Shown: positions 1 to 5,633 of the stretch, one piece after another
How the letters are laid out: every line of letters begins with the position of its first letter
Position numbering within the stretch: the stretch's first letter is position 1
Assembly (NCBI GenBank): GCA_002371495.1
Contig: DFIX01000013.1
Span: forward strand, 1-11,329
DNA from: Eggerthellaceae bacterium UBA3686
GTDB taxonomy: Bacteria > Actinomycetota > Coriobacteriia > Coriobacteriales > Eggerthellaceae
DNA length: 11,329 nucleotides
Direction of reading: 5' to 3'
Program-made: the position numbers and the translations under genes
Notes under the pieces: model-generated
The model's input: only the letters and a program-made list of their open reading frames with translations
Told to the model about the DNA's origin: nothing
Database searches by the model: none

Positions 1-67
1 CGCCCCCTTTCAGCATGGTTTCAGGTTGCCGAAGTAACATGATCGGCATCATCGGAAGGAGCAGACA
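1..67 (+). other. Upstream edge, possible 3' end of a preceding gene
   Basis: All three plus-strand frames are open at the left edge. They close at 35-37 (TAA), 40-42 (TGA) and 78-80 (TAG), so the tail of a preceding plus-strand gene is likely, but I cannot tell which frame is real. A GGAAGGAG ribosome binding site at 54-61 serves the next gene. No promoter is obvious here, which fits co-transcription of the VTC-domain gene with whatever lies to the left. Confidence 0.3.
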
Positions 68-937
68 ATGGCCACTGTAGGCGACACGTTCGAGCGCAAA
101 GAGAAGAAATACCTCATCTCGAAAGCCCAGTGCGAGTTAATCAAACAATCTCTTGCGGGGCGCATGCGCCTTGACGACTACGGACGCACGCGCATCGACA
201 GCCTCTACCTTGACACGCCCGATCGCCTGCTCATAAGCCGATCGCTTGAAAAGCCGCTCTACAAAGAAAAGCTGCGCGTGCGCAGCTACGGGCCGTTTTC
301 GAACACTGACGTCGTCTTCGTCGAGATAAAGAAGAAGTACAAGGGCGTCGTCTACAAAAGGCGCGTGCGCATGAGCGCGCAGGGCGCAGCCGAGTTCTGC
401 TCGGGAGCGCTTTCTTACGAGCAAGCCCAGGAGCGCTTCCCCGTAGCCTCGCGCCCTGAAACCGATCTAGCACCTGGAAAGGTGCAGATCGCCCGCGAAA
501 TTGACGCGTTTCTGCACAGGTACGAAGGCCTGGCTCCCTCGATGCTTATTAGCTGCATGCGCGAAGCCTGGTGCCCCGTCGGCGAAAGCGAAAACGATTG
601 CGTCGAGCGCATCACATTCGACGAGGACATAAGCTACGTCGACCTGATGGCTTCCGCGTCGGCCCAACGATTGCGCGTTGCCGGCAGCGACCAGGTCGTC
701 ATGGAAATAAAATGTGCAGGTGGTTATCCGATATGGCTCTCGGAGCTGCTCGCATCGCACGGCGCCTTCCCGCGCTCGTTCTCGAAATACGGCAACGCAT
801 ACAAGCGTGTGCTCGCGAATCGCGGCGCCATCCGGGTCGAAGAAAAAGCTACGGGCAAGGTCTCGGTCCTCGGGGTCCAGACCATTGACCCAGCCAAAGA
901 CTTTGAACTTCAAGGCAGGACTCTATTGGCCTCTTAA
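68..937 (+). CDS. VTC-domain (polyphosphate polymerase-like) protein
   Basis: 289 aa; ATG preceded by GGAAGGAG with a 6-nt gap. The protein matches the VTC catalytic domain, a triphosphate tunnel metalloenzyme fold that in yeast Vtc4 makes polyphosphate from ATP. Visible tunnel-type residues are the basic N-terminal strand (RKEKKYLI, 10-17), R70 and R72 in KLRVRSYG, E86/K88/K90 in VFVEIKKKYKG, K97-R99, R165, R181, E213/K215 in VVMEIK, and the C-terminal SKYGNAYKR (239-247). Alternating charged residues on beta strands are what the fold requires. There is no membrane segment, SPX domain or signal peptide, so it is a stand-alone cytoplasmic domain. Bacterial members are annotated as polyphosphate polymerase domain proteins, but their reaction is poorly established; a triphosphatase role is possible. 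About 30 residues after the domain look disordered. It lies upstream of a two-component system, with no proof of a functional link. Confidence 0.85.
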   Translation: MATVGDTFERKEKKYLISKAQCELIKQSLAGRMRLDDYGRTRIDSLYLDTPDRLLISRSLEKPLYKEKLRVRSYGPFSNTDVVFVEIKKKYKGVVYKRRVRMSAQGAAEFCSGALSYEQAQERFPVASRPETDLAPGKVQIAREIDAFLHRYEGLAPSMLISCMREAWCPVGESENDCVERITFDEDISYVDLMASASAQRLRVAGSDQVVMEIKCAGGYPIWLSELLASHGAFPRSFSKYGNAYKRVLANRGAIRVEEKATGKVSVLGVQTIDPAKDFELQGRTLLAS

Positions 938-950
938 CTAAAGAGTTTCC

Positions 951-1037
951 GAGAAGGTCCTCGGGCCCATTTCCTTACCAAATCCTCCTTTCCTTAATCT
1001 CCCCACGGTAACGGAAATGGCGCCCGAGGACCTTCTT
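951..1037 (+). repeat. Long imperfect inverted repeat (28-bp stem) with pyrimidine-rich loop
   Basis: Bases 952-979 pair with 1007-1036 over 28 base pairs: 15 (952-966 with 1022-1036), 8 (967-974 with 1013-1020) and 5 (975-979 with 1007-1011). They are interrupted only by single bulged C residues at 1012 and 1021. The 27-nt loop (980-1006) is almost all pyrimidine and contains CCTCCTTT (984-991), the anti-Shine-Dalgarno core, and a TCCCC run. A short TTTT follows the stem on the plus strand, so it may end the VTC-domain transcript. The length and near perfection are unusual for a simple terminator. It could be a structured 3' UTR, a small RNA or a palindromic repeat element. Confidence 0.8.
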
Positions 1038-1082
1038 TTCGATAAGGCGCCGTTGGTTTCAGGCTCATTTAAGGTCGTCGGG

Positions 1083-1088
1083 TACAAT
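1083..1088 (+). promoter_or_regulatory. Possible -10 element for the response regulator gene
   Basis: TACAAT lies about 31 nt before the chosen ATG at 1120 and would place the transcript start near 1095, giving a short leader. No good -35 hexamer sits at the right distance, so an activator-dependent or autoregulated promoter is possible. If real, it excludes the upstream in-frame ATG at 1087. Confidence 0.3.
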
Positions 1089-1119
1089 GGTTCTCATACC
1101 ATTTGAAAGGGCGTTTACC

Positions 1120-1794
1120 ATGCAGATCCTCATAGTTGAAGACGACATCAGGCTCGCTCAGGCCGTAGGCAAGATACTGGAAGACAACAACTACCAAGTC
1201 GACATGGTCCATGACGGGCAGTCTGGCCTTGATTACGGCGAAACCGGAATCTACGACGTGATTATCCTCGACGTTATGCTCCCCAAAATGGATGGCTTCG
1301 AGGTTGCCAAGCAGCTACGCCGCAAGGGCGTCGACACGCCGGTGCTGATGCTGACGGCGCGCTCACAGATTCCAGACAAAATCGAGGGGCTCGACTCGGG
1401 CGCAGACGACTACATGACAAAGCCGTTCTCGCCGGCCGAGATGCTCGCGCACCTTCGTGCCCTGACCAGGCGCCAGGGGCAAGTCGTGTTCGAGACGCTT
1501 CGCTTCGCCGACCTCGAGCTTAACCTCGAGAGCCACGATCTTGCCCGCGAAGGCAAGTCAATTAACCTCTCGTTCAAGGAGTTCAGCATAATGAACATCC
1601 TTATGTCCAACAAAGGCCAGATCGTTTCGAAGGAAACGCTCATCTCTAAGGTTTGGGGAGTCGAGTCGAGCGCCGTCGACAACAACGTCGAAGCCTACAT
1701 CTCGTTCGTGCGCAAGAAGCTAAAGTTCCTCGGTTCCAGCGCTCAAATCGAGACCATCAGGAAAGTTGGCTACCGCCTCGTTGACGGCCAATGA
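1120..1794 (+). CDS. OmpR/PhoB-family response regulator
   Basis: 224 aa with a receiver domain (about 1-120) and a winged-helix DNA-binding domain (about 130-222). The receiver has the acidic pair D8/D9, phospho-acceptor D51 in LDVMLPKMDG, T79 and K101 in TKPF, so all catalytic positions are intact. The C-terminal half carries the family pattern LSFKEFSIMNIL...VSKETLISKVWG...VEAYISFVRKKL...IRKVGYRL. The start at 1120 is chosen over the in-frame ATG at 1087 because it opens directly with MQILIVEDD, typical of the receiver, and has GAAAGGG 8 nt upstream, while the 1087 ATG overlaps a possible -10 box. The cognate kinase gene follows after 30 bp in the same operon. Target genes cannot be told from sequence; autoregulation is common for such pairs. 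Confidence 0.95.
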   Translation: MQILIVEDDIRLAQAVGKILEDNNYQVDMVHDGQSGLDYGETGIYDVIILDVMLPKMDGFEVAKQLRRKGVDTPVLMLTARSQIPDKIEGLDSGADDYMTKPFSPAEMLAHLRALTRRQGQVVFETLRFADLELNLESHDLAREGKSINLSFKEFSIMNILMSNKGQIVSKETLISKVWGVESSAVDNNVEAYISFVRKKLKFLGSSAQIETIRKVGYRLVDGQ

Positions 1795-1820
1795 GTCAGG
1801 CTATCAGGTAAGGTGACTCA
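1792..1820 (+). promoter_or_regulatory. Small hairpin spanning regulator stop codon, kinase SD in loop
   Basis: TGAGTCA (1792-1798, containing the regulator stop codon) is the exact reverse complement of TGACTCA (1814-1820). The 15-nt loop holds most of AGGTAAGG, the probable ribosome binding site of the kinase gene at 1825. Ribosomes ending translation of the regulator would open this stem, so it could couple kinase translation to that of the regulator. A 7-bp repeat may also be chance. Confidence 0.3.
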
Positions 1821-1824
1821 TTAG

Positions 1825-3255
1825 ATGTTCAGGAAACTCCGCATACAGTTCGTGGCCGTCGTCATGGCTTCTGTGGCCCTCGTGCTTGCGATTGTGTTCG
1901 CGGGCATTTGCATCGCCGAGTACCAACGCTCGCTTGCAGACGTCAATGAAGCACTGAGCAGCTCGATTAGTCGCGCAGACGAGCATATGGGCAAACATTC
2001 TATCGGGTTCGGACCCATGGGCTTGTACGGGACGTCCAACGGCCAGTCCGGGTCATGGCCCATGTTCCGGGGCCGCGATGATTCCTCAAGCAGCGACACG
2101 AGCGCTTATCCGGCTTATGACGAGCATGACGAGACCTTCGACGAAATCGCCGAGGAGATGGGATTCGAGAACTTCGATGAGATGATGAACGGGCCACGCA
2201 TCGGCGGCCGCGACGATGACCGCAAGATCAGCGCCGTTCCCGTTGCGGTATACCTTCTGAACAGCTCAGAGCTGCAAATCGTCTCGGGGTTCACAACCGC
2301 GTCTCTGAGCAGCGAGGTCCTGCAGAGCGCATTTCAAAGGCTTGCCGACGCTGACGATGGCGAAGGCACGCTCGGCGACCTCGGTATCCACTACAAGAAG
2401 GTTACGACCGACAACGCGACGTACTTCGCGTTCGCAGACACTTCCAACACGAAAAGCTGGCAATCTCTTGCGCTCATGCTGCTCGTAGCAGGAGTCGGCA
2501 TGCTCGTCGTGTTCTTCTTCTTCGCGCTCTTTCTTTCGAAATGGGCCCTAAAGCCTGTCCAGGAAGCATGGGAATCACAACGGCAATTCGTCGCTGACGC
2601 CTCGCACGATCTGAAAACGCCGCTTACCGTGATACTCGCCAACGCGTCGATTCTGCTCAAGCACCCCGAACGGACGATTGCAAGCGAGAGCCAATGGATC
2701 GAATCGACCCAAATCGAGGCCGAACAGATGCAAGGCCTCGTCAACGAGATGCTCGAACTCGCTCAGGTCGAAGCCGGGCAAACCGTTGCCTCAGCTCCTT
2801 TCGAACCGATTGACTTCAGCGACCTAGTCAACGGCGAGACGCTGCTGTTCGATTCGATGGCGCTCGAGCGCGGATGCCTGTTCGACTGCTCCATCGAAGA
2901 CGGCATCCAGGTCAACGGCAACCCGCAGCAGCTTCACAAGATGGTATCGACCCTAGTCGAGAATGCTTTCAAATACGTCAACGAAAACGGCTCGATACGG
3001 GTTGGGCTCGTACGTAACGGCAATACCGCACGACTCGACGTGAACAATACCGGCTCCGAAATCTCGCCCGAAGATTTGCCCCATATCTTTGACCGCTTCT
3101 ACCGCACCGACAAGGCCCGCACTTCGGGCACCGGCGGCTTTGGACTGGGCCTCGCCATCGCCCGCGAAGTCGCGCGCTCACACGGCGGCGACATCACCTG
3201 CACGAGCAACTCCGCAGACGGCACCACCTTCACCGTCACGCTCCCGACCGCGTAA
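1825..3255 (+). CDS. Membrane sensor histidine kinase
   Basis: 476 aa. Transmembrane segments lie at about residues 9-31 and 214-239, enclosing an extracellular sensor of about 180 residues. The first part of the sensor is rich in Gly/Met/Ser, then very acidic (11 Asp/Glu in residues 99-119, plus DDD at 130-132). No clear HAMP domain follows the second segment. The HisKA motif FVADASHDLKTP carries phospho-accepting H261. The HATPase domain shows an N box (ENAFKY, N380), a G1-type motif NNTGSEI where the usual Asp is N408, an F box (DRFYR) and a G2 box GGFGLGLAIA (437-446). Asn at the G1 position also occurs in active kinases, so activity is expected. The ATG has AGGTAAGGTG 9 nt upstream. It presumably phosphorylates the preceding regulator. 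The signal is unknown; cations or cationic peptides are a guess from the acidic sensor. Confidence 0.95.
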   Translation: MFRKLRIQFVAVVMASVALVLAIVFAGICIAEYQRSLADVNEALSSSISRADEHMGKHSIGFGPMGLYGTSNGQSGSWPMFRGRDDSSSSDTSAYPAYDEHDETFDEIAEEMGFENFDEMMNGPRIGGRDDDRKISAVPVAVYLLNSSELQIVSGFTTASLSSEVLQSAFQRLADADDGEGTLGDLGIHYKKVTTDNATYFAFADTSNTKSWQSLALMLLVAGVGMLVVFFFFALFLSKWALKPVQEAWESQRQFVADASHDLKTPLTVILANASILLKHPERTIASESQWIESTQIEAEQMQGLVNEMLELAQVEAGQTVASAPFEPIDFSDLVNGETLLFDSMALERGCLFDCSIEDGIQVNGNPQQLHKMVSTLVENAFKYVNENGSIRVGLVRNGNTARLDVNNTGSEISPEDLPHIFDRFYRTDKARTSGTGGFGLGLAIAREVARSHGGDITCTSNSADGTTFTVTLPTA

Positions 3256-3305
3256 TGAAGAAATGCGGCAGCTTCTCGTAACTCCTCGAGGAAACGAAGC
3301 GCTCG

Positions 3306-4070
3306 CTAGAAGTCGAACACCTCGCCCACCTTTGCCTGAACGCAAAGATCTGCATAACGGTCGCGCGGCGTAGGGGCGAGGTTCACTATAGCCAAGTGAT
3401 CGCCTTCGAAATAATCGATAAGCCCCGCCGCTGGATACACCGCAAGCGAAGTGCCCGCAATTACGAGCAGGTCAGCCCGCTGAATCGCCTTCACCGACTC
3501 CTCGATAACGTGCGAGTCGAGCCCTTCCTCGTACAACACGACGTCGGGCTTGACGATACGGCCACACACCGGGCAGCGCGGTATGCCGTCGTCAGCGCTC
3601 GCATGCAAGTCAAGCATCTGGTCGAGTCCGTATTTCGCCCCGCAACCCATACAGTAGTTACGAAGGACGCTCCCGTGCAGCTCCCACACCGTCTTGCTAC
3701 CCGCCGCCTGATGCAAGCCGTCGATGTTCTGCGTGATGACAGCGCCCAGCGTGCCCTGCCTTTCAAGATCCGCAAGCTTGCGATGCGCCTTGTTCGGCTC
3801 GGCCTCTTTCGCAATCATGCGATCAAAATAGAATTCGAAAAACTGCCGCGGATGCGCGTCGAAATAGGATCGCGATATTATCTGCTCAGGCGGCACATCA
3901 CCGTATTTCTGCGCATACAGCCCATCGGGGCTGCGGAAATCAGGTATGCCGCTCTCGGTCGATACCCCCGCCCCGCCGAAAAACGCCATGCGCCCCGGCT
4001 TGCAGGAGCCAATCCATTCGCGCAGCGTTCGAACTTCGGTAGAGACGATATCGTTGTTGCCCTGGACCAT
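3306..4070 (-). CDS. Sirtuin-family NAD-dependent protein deacylase
   Basis: 254 aa, cytoplasmic, class II/III-type bacterial sirtuin that removes acyl groups from lysine using NAD+. Visible motifs are GGAGVSTESGIPDFRS (32-47, NAD binding), TQNIDGLH (113-120), catalytic H132 in WELHGS, a Cys4 zinc site (C140, C143, C166, C169) and GTSLAVYPAAGL near the C terminus. All core residues are present. I chose ATG at 4070 because GAGGAAGG (4087-4080) sits 9 nt upstream; an in-frame GTG at 4091 has no ribosome binding site. Length fits the family. The gene is convergent with the kinase gene (50 bp between stop codons) and divergent from the TM2-domain gene. It appears monocistronic. Whether it deacetylates, desuccinylates or does both cannot be settled here. 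Confidence 0.95.
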   Translation of the reverse strand: MVQGNNDIVSTEVRTLREWIGSCKPGRMAFFGGAGVSTESGIPDFRSPDGLYAQKYGDVPPEQIISRSYFDAHPRQFFEFYFDRMIAKEAEPNKAHRKLADLERQGTLGAVITQNIDGLHQAAGSKTVWELHGSVLRNYCMGCGAKYGLDQMLDLHASADDGIPRCPVCGRIVKPDVVLYEEGLDSHVIEESVKAIQRADLLVIAGTSLAVYPAAGLIDYFEGDHLAIVNLAPTPRDRYADLCVQAKVGEVFDF

Positions 4071-4118
4071 GACCAACCGCCTTCCTCGCACCCTGAAACG
4101 AAATCGGTATTCGCAATC

Positions 4119-4126
4119 ATTCTATA
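4119..4126 (-). promoter_or_regulatory. Possible -10 element of the sirtuin gene
   Basis: On the minus strand this reads TATAGAAT, close to the TATAAT consensus, and would start transcription about 40 nt before the sirtuin ATG. The -35 position has no good match, so this is tentative. Confidence 0.35.
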
Positions 4127-4133
4127 CAAGCAG

Positions 4134-4168
4134 AGGCGAAGTTCGGATATTTCTCGTCTTATTCGCCT
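4134..4168 (+). other. 7-bp stem-loop immediately 5' of the orphan terminator
   Basis: AGGCGAA (4134-4140) pairs exactly with TTCGCCT (4162-4168) across a 21-nt loop. It abuts the terminator hairpin that starts at 4169, giving two stem-loops in a row followed by a T run. That resembles the layout of a small RNA or a leader with an attenuator. There is no known family match that I recognise. Confidence 0.35.
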
Positions 4169-4190
4169 ATGCCCTTTAGGGCATCTTTTT
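4169..4190 (+). terminator. Intrinsic terminator-like hairpin with T run, no gene upstream
   Basis: ATGCCC-TTTA-GGGCAT (4169-4184) forms a 6-bp stem with a 4-nt loop and is followed by CTTTTT, the arrangement of a Rho-independent terminator for plus-strand transcription. No plus-strand gene ends here: the sirtuin gene to the left runs the other way. It may end an unannotated small RNA, an antisense transcript or a leader. Confidence 0.55.
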
Positions 4191-4245
4191 GCGAAATGCA
4201 GTTCGAACGGCAACTAAAAAAAGTCACCATGCATTTTGACGCCAC

Positions 4246-4273
4246 TGGACACTTCTAGTCAATCGAGTAGAAT
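4246..4273 (+). promoter_or_regulatory. Probable promoter of the zinc-ribbon/TM2 gene
   Basis: TGGACA (4246-4251) and TAGAAT (4268-4273) are separated by 16 nt. Each differs from the sigma-70 consensus by a single base. Transcription would begin near 4280, leaving a leader of about 38 nt that contains AAAGGAGG. Confidence 0.55.
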
Positions 4274-4317
4274 TTGAATTGGAAAAGACGAAAGCGACCC
4301 GTTGAAAGGAGGAGCCC

Positions 4318-4758
4318 ATGCGCTGCCCCTCGTGCGGAGCAAACGTCGATAGCGCCTATTGCGGCTATTGCGGTACGAAAATGCCCATCGAACGCGTCGA
4401 GACGCAGTCGATAAACGGAGACCACGTCGTCATCAACAACTATTACTATCAGCAACCTTCGAGTGGCGAAGCCCAAGCTCCGAGCTCGAGGAGCATGGGT
4501 CCCGAAACCGCTGCATACGTGAACGTCAACGTCTCGTACCCGAACGTTTCGGGCAAATCGCGGCTCGTTGCGCTGTTGCTCTGCCTTTTCCTCGGCATCT
4601 TCGGCGCGCATCGCTTCTATGTGGGGCGCTACCTGCTCGGCGTTTTGTACTTCTTCACGATCGGGCTGTTCGGCATAGGCTATTTCGTCGACCTCATTCT
4701 TATCTTGGCCGGAAGGATGAAGGACCGCTATGGGCTGTATGTGGCCAACTGGAATTAA
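4318..4758 (+). CDS. Zinc-ribbon and TM2-domain membrane protein
   Basis: 146 aa. An N-terminal zinc ribbon has C3, C6, C15 and C18 in CPSCG...CGYCG. A polar linker follows, rich in Tyr, Gln, Asn and Ser (about 20-79). The TM2 domain (about 80-140) consists of two membrane helices around GAHRFYVGR (96-104), a glycine-rich second helix and a conserved Asp (D125). The ATG is preceded by AAAGGAGG (4305-4312), an exact Shine-Dalgarno match. TM2 proteins are widespread small membrane proteins without an agreed function; the zinc ribbon may bind a partner or nucleic acid (inference). The lipoprotein gene follows after 90 bp on the same strand and may be co-transcribed. Confidence 0.9.
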   Translation: MRCPSCGANVDSAYCGYCGTKMPIERVETQSINGDHVVINNYYYQQPSSGEAQAPSSRSMGPETAAYVNVNVSYPNVSGKSRLVALLLCLFLGIFGAHRFYVGRYLLGVLYFFTIGLFGIGYFVDLILILAGRMKDRYGLYVANWN

Positions 4759-4848
4759 CCGCCGCCGTTATAGGCCATCTCGAAATAGACCCAGATTGTC
4801 GCACGTTGTCAGCATGTAGGAACGTTATCTAAGAGAGAAGAGGAACAA

Positions 4849-5520
4849 ATGAAGAAACTCCTGATCATCCTATGCACCGCAGCGATAGCTCTTACCCTTG
4901 GAGCCTGCGGCTCTAATGCTGGCTCCAGCGCAAGCCCTAACGCTAGCGCCAGCGCTGACGCAAGCTCATCTTCAGCTAGCCAGACGGCTGTTCCTTCATT
5001 TGCCACACTGGGCGACGCTTTTGCCGTCGAAGCCGATTCCAGCTCCTACGCGTATAGCGACGAGGGCTTAGCGTACGCCTACGAACATGATGGTACGCAG
5101 GTCCGCGTGACGGCCGATATGACCAAAGAAGTGTACGACGCATGCGACAAGATCAGCTACGACGACCCCGAGCATGATGCGAAAGTGCGCGCGGAGCTCT
5201 CATCCCTGCCCGTCAAAAGCGTCGAGGACCTGACCAAGAGCGCCGTTCCGCAAAGCGAGCTCGACGGATTCGTCGGCAAAACCGGCAAGGACCTGCTCGA
5301 TAACGGCTTTACGAATCCAAGCTTCTTCGGAGCAGACGGTGAATGCCAGTTCTACATGGACAATGGGTATCACCAGTACACGGTCGTTTTCAACGAGGCC
5401 GCACCCGCCGATGCCGAAACCGCCGATGCCGAGCAGACAATCGCTCCTTTGACGGTCAAATCAATTTCGTATATGGGGCTTTCGAGCGCCGCAAGCGATC
5501 CCGACGCCTCCGCTGTATAG
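4849..5520 (+). CDS. Lipoprotein of unknown function
   Basis: 223 aa. The signal peptide has Lys at 2-3, a hydrophobic core and the lipobox LGAC with lipidated C20, so the protein should be anchored on the outer face of the cytoplasmic membrane. Residues 21-50 form a Ser/Ala/Asn-rich tether. The rest (about 51-215) is an acidic globular domain with stretches such as DGTQVRVTADMTKEVYDAC, LPVKSVEDLTKS and FVGKTGKDLLDNGF. I recognise no named family. It resembles small lipoproteins of gut Actinomycetota that often occur near membrane proteins, but this is recollection, not a search result. The start is preceded by AGAGGA, 5 nt from the ATG. It ends before a strong bidirectional terminator. Possible roles include ligand binding or a cell-envelope stress function; none is supported directly. 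Confidence 0.85.
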   Translation: MKKLLIILCTAAIALTLGACGSNAGSSASPNASASADASSSSASQTAVPSFATLGDAFAVEADSSSYAYSDEGLAYAYEHDGTQVRVTADMTKEVYDACDKISYDDPEHDAKVRAELSSLPVKSVEDLTKSAVPQSELDGFVGKTGKDLLDNGFTNPSFFGADGECQFYMDNGYHQYTVVFNEAAPADAETADAEQTIAPLTVKSISYMGLSSAASDPDASAV

Positions 5521-5574
5521 AACCGACGTCCTAAAGGGAGCAAACCTAGGCGGTCGAGCGCCTTTCACATGGCT

Positions 5575-5608
5575 AATTGAAAAGGGCCCATGCGGGCCCT
5601 TTTCAATT
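5575..5608. terminator. Bidirectional intrinsic terminator
   Basis: AATTGAAAAGGGCCC (5575-5589) is the perfect reverse complement of 5594-5608, giving a 15-bp stem with a 4-nt loop. The GC-rich core is flanked by A on one side and T on the other, so it can end transcription on both strands. It lies between the lipoprotein gene (plus) and glyS (minus), which converge. Confidence 0.9.
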
Positions 5609-5633
5609 TATGAACTATGCCGTTCAAGAAGCC

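Noticed and set aside
1054..1063. TGGTTTCAGG repeated at 16-25 and 1054-1063
   Set aside because: A single pair of 10-base matches is expected many times by chance in a window of this size.
3043..3060. Asn in place of Asp in the kinase G1 box
   Set aside because: This substitution also occurs in active histidine kinases with an NTG-type motif and the other boxes are intact, so it is not evidence for a pseudokinase.
3271..3300. Possible hairpin between the kinase and sirtuin stop codons
   Set aside because: Only a 5-bp outer stem (GCTTC/GAAGC) plus a short palindrome and no T run; too weak to call a terminator.
4071..4091. GTG start for the sirtuin at 4091
   Set aside because: No ribosome binding site; the GAGGAAGG lies inside this extension and fits the ATG at 4070.
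3396..4217. Plus-strand open frame (273 codons) opposite the sirtuin gene
   Set aside because: The minus-strand reading has all sirtuin motifs; this one has none.
4229..4258. Nine-residue mini-ORF upstream of the TM2 gene
   Set aside because: It ends before the predicted transcription start, has no ribosome binding site, and such short frames arise by chance.
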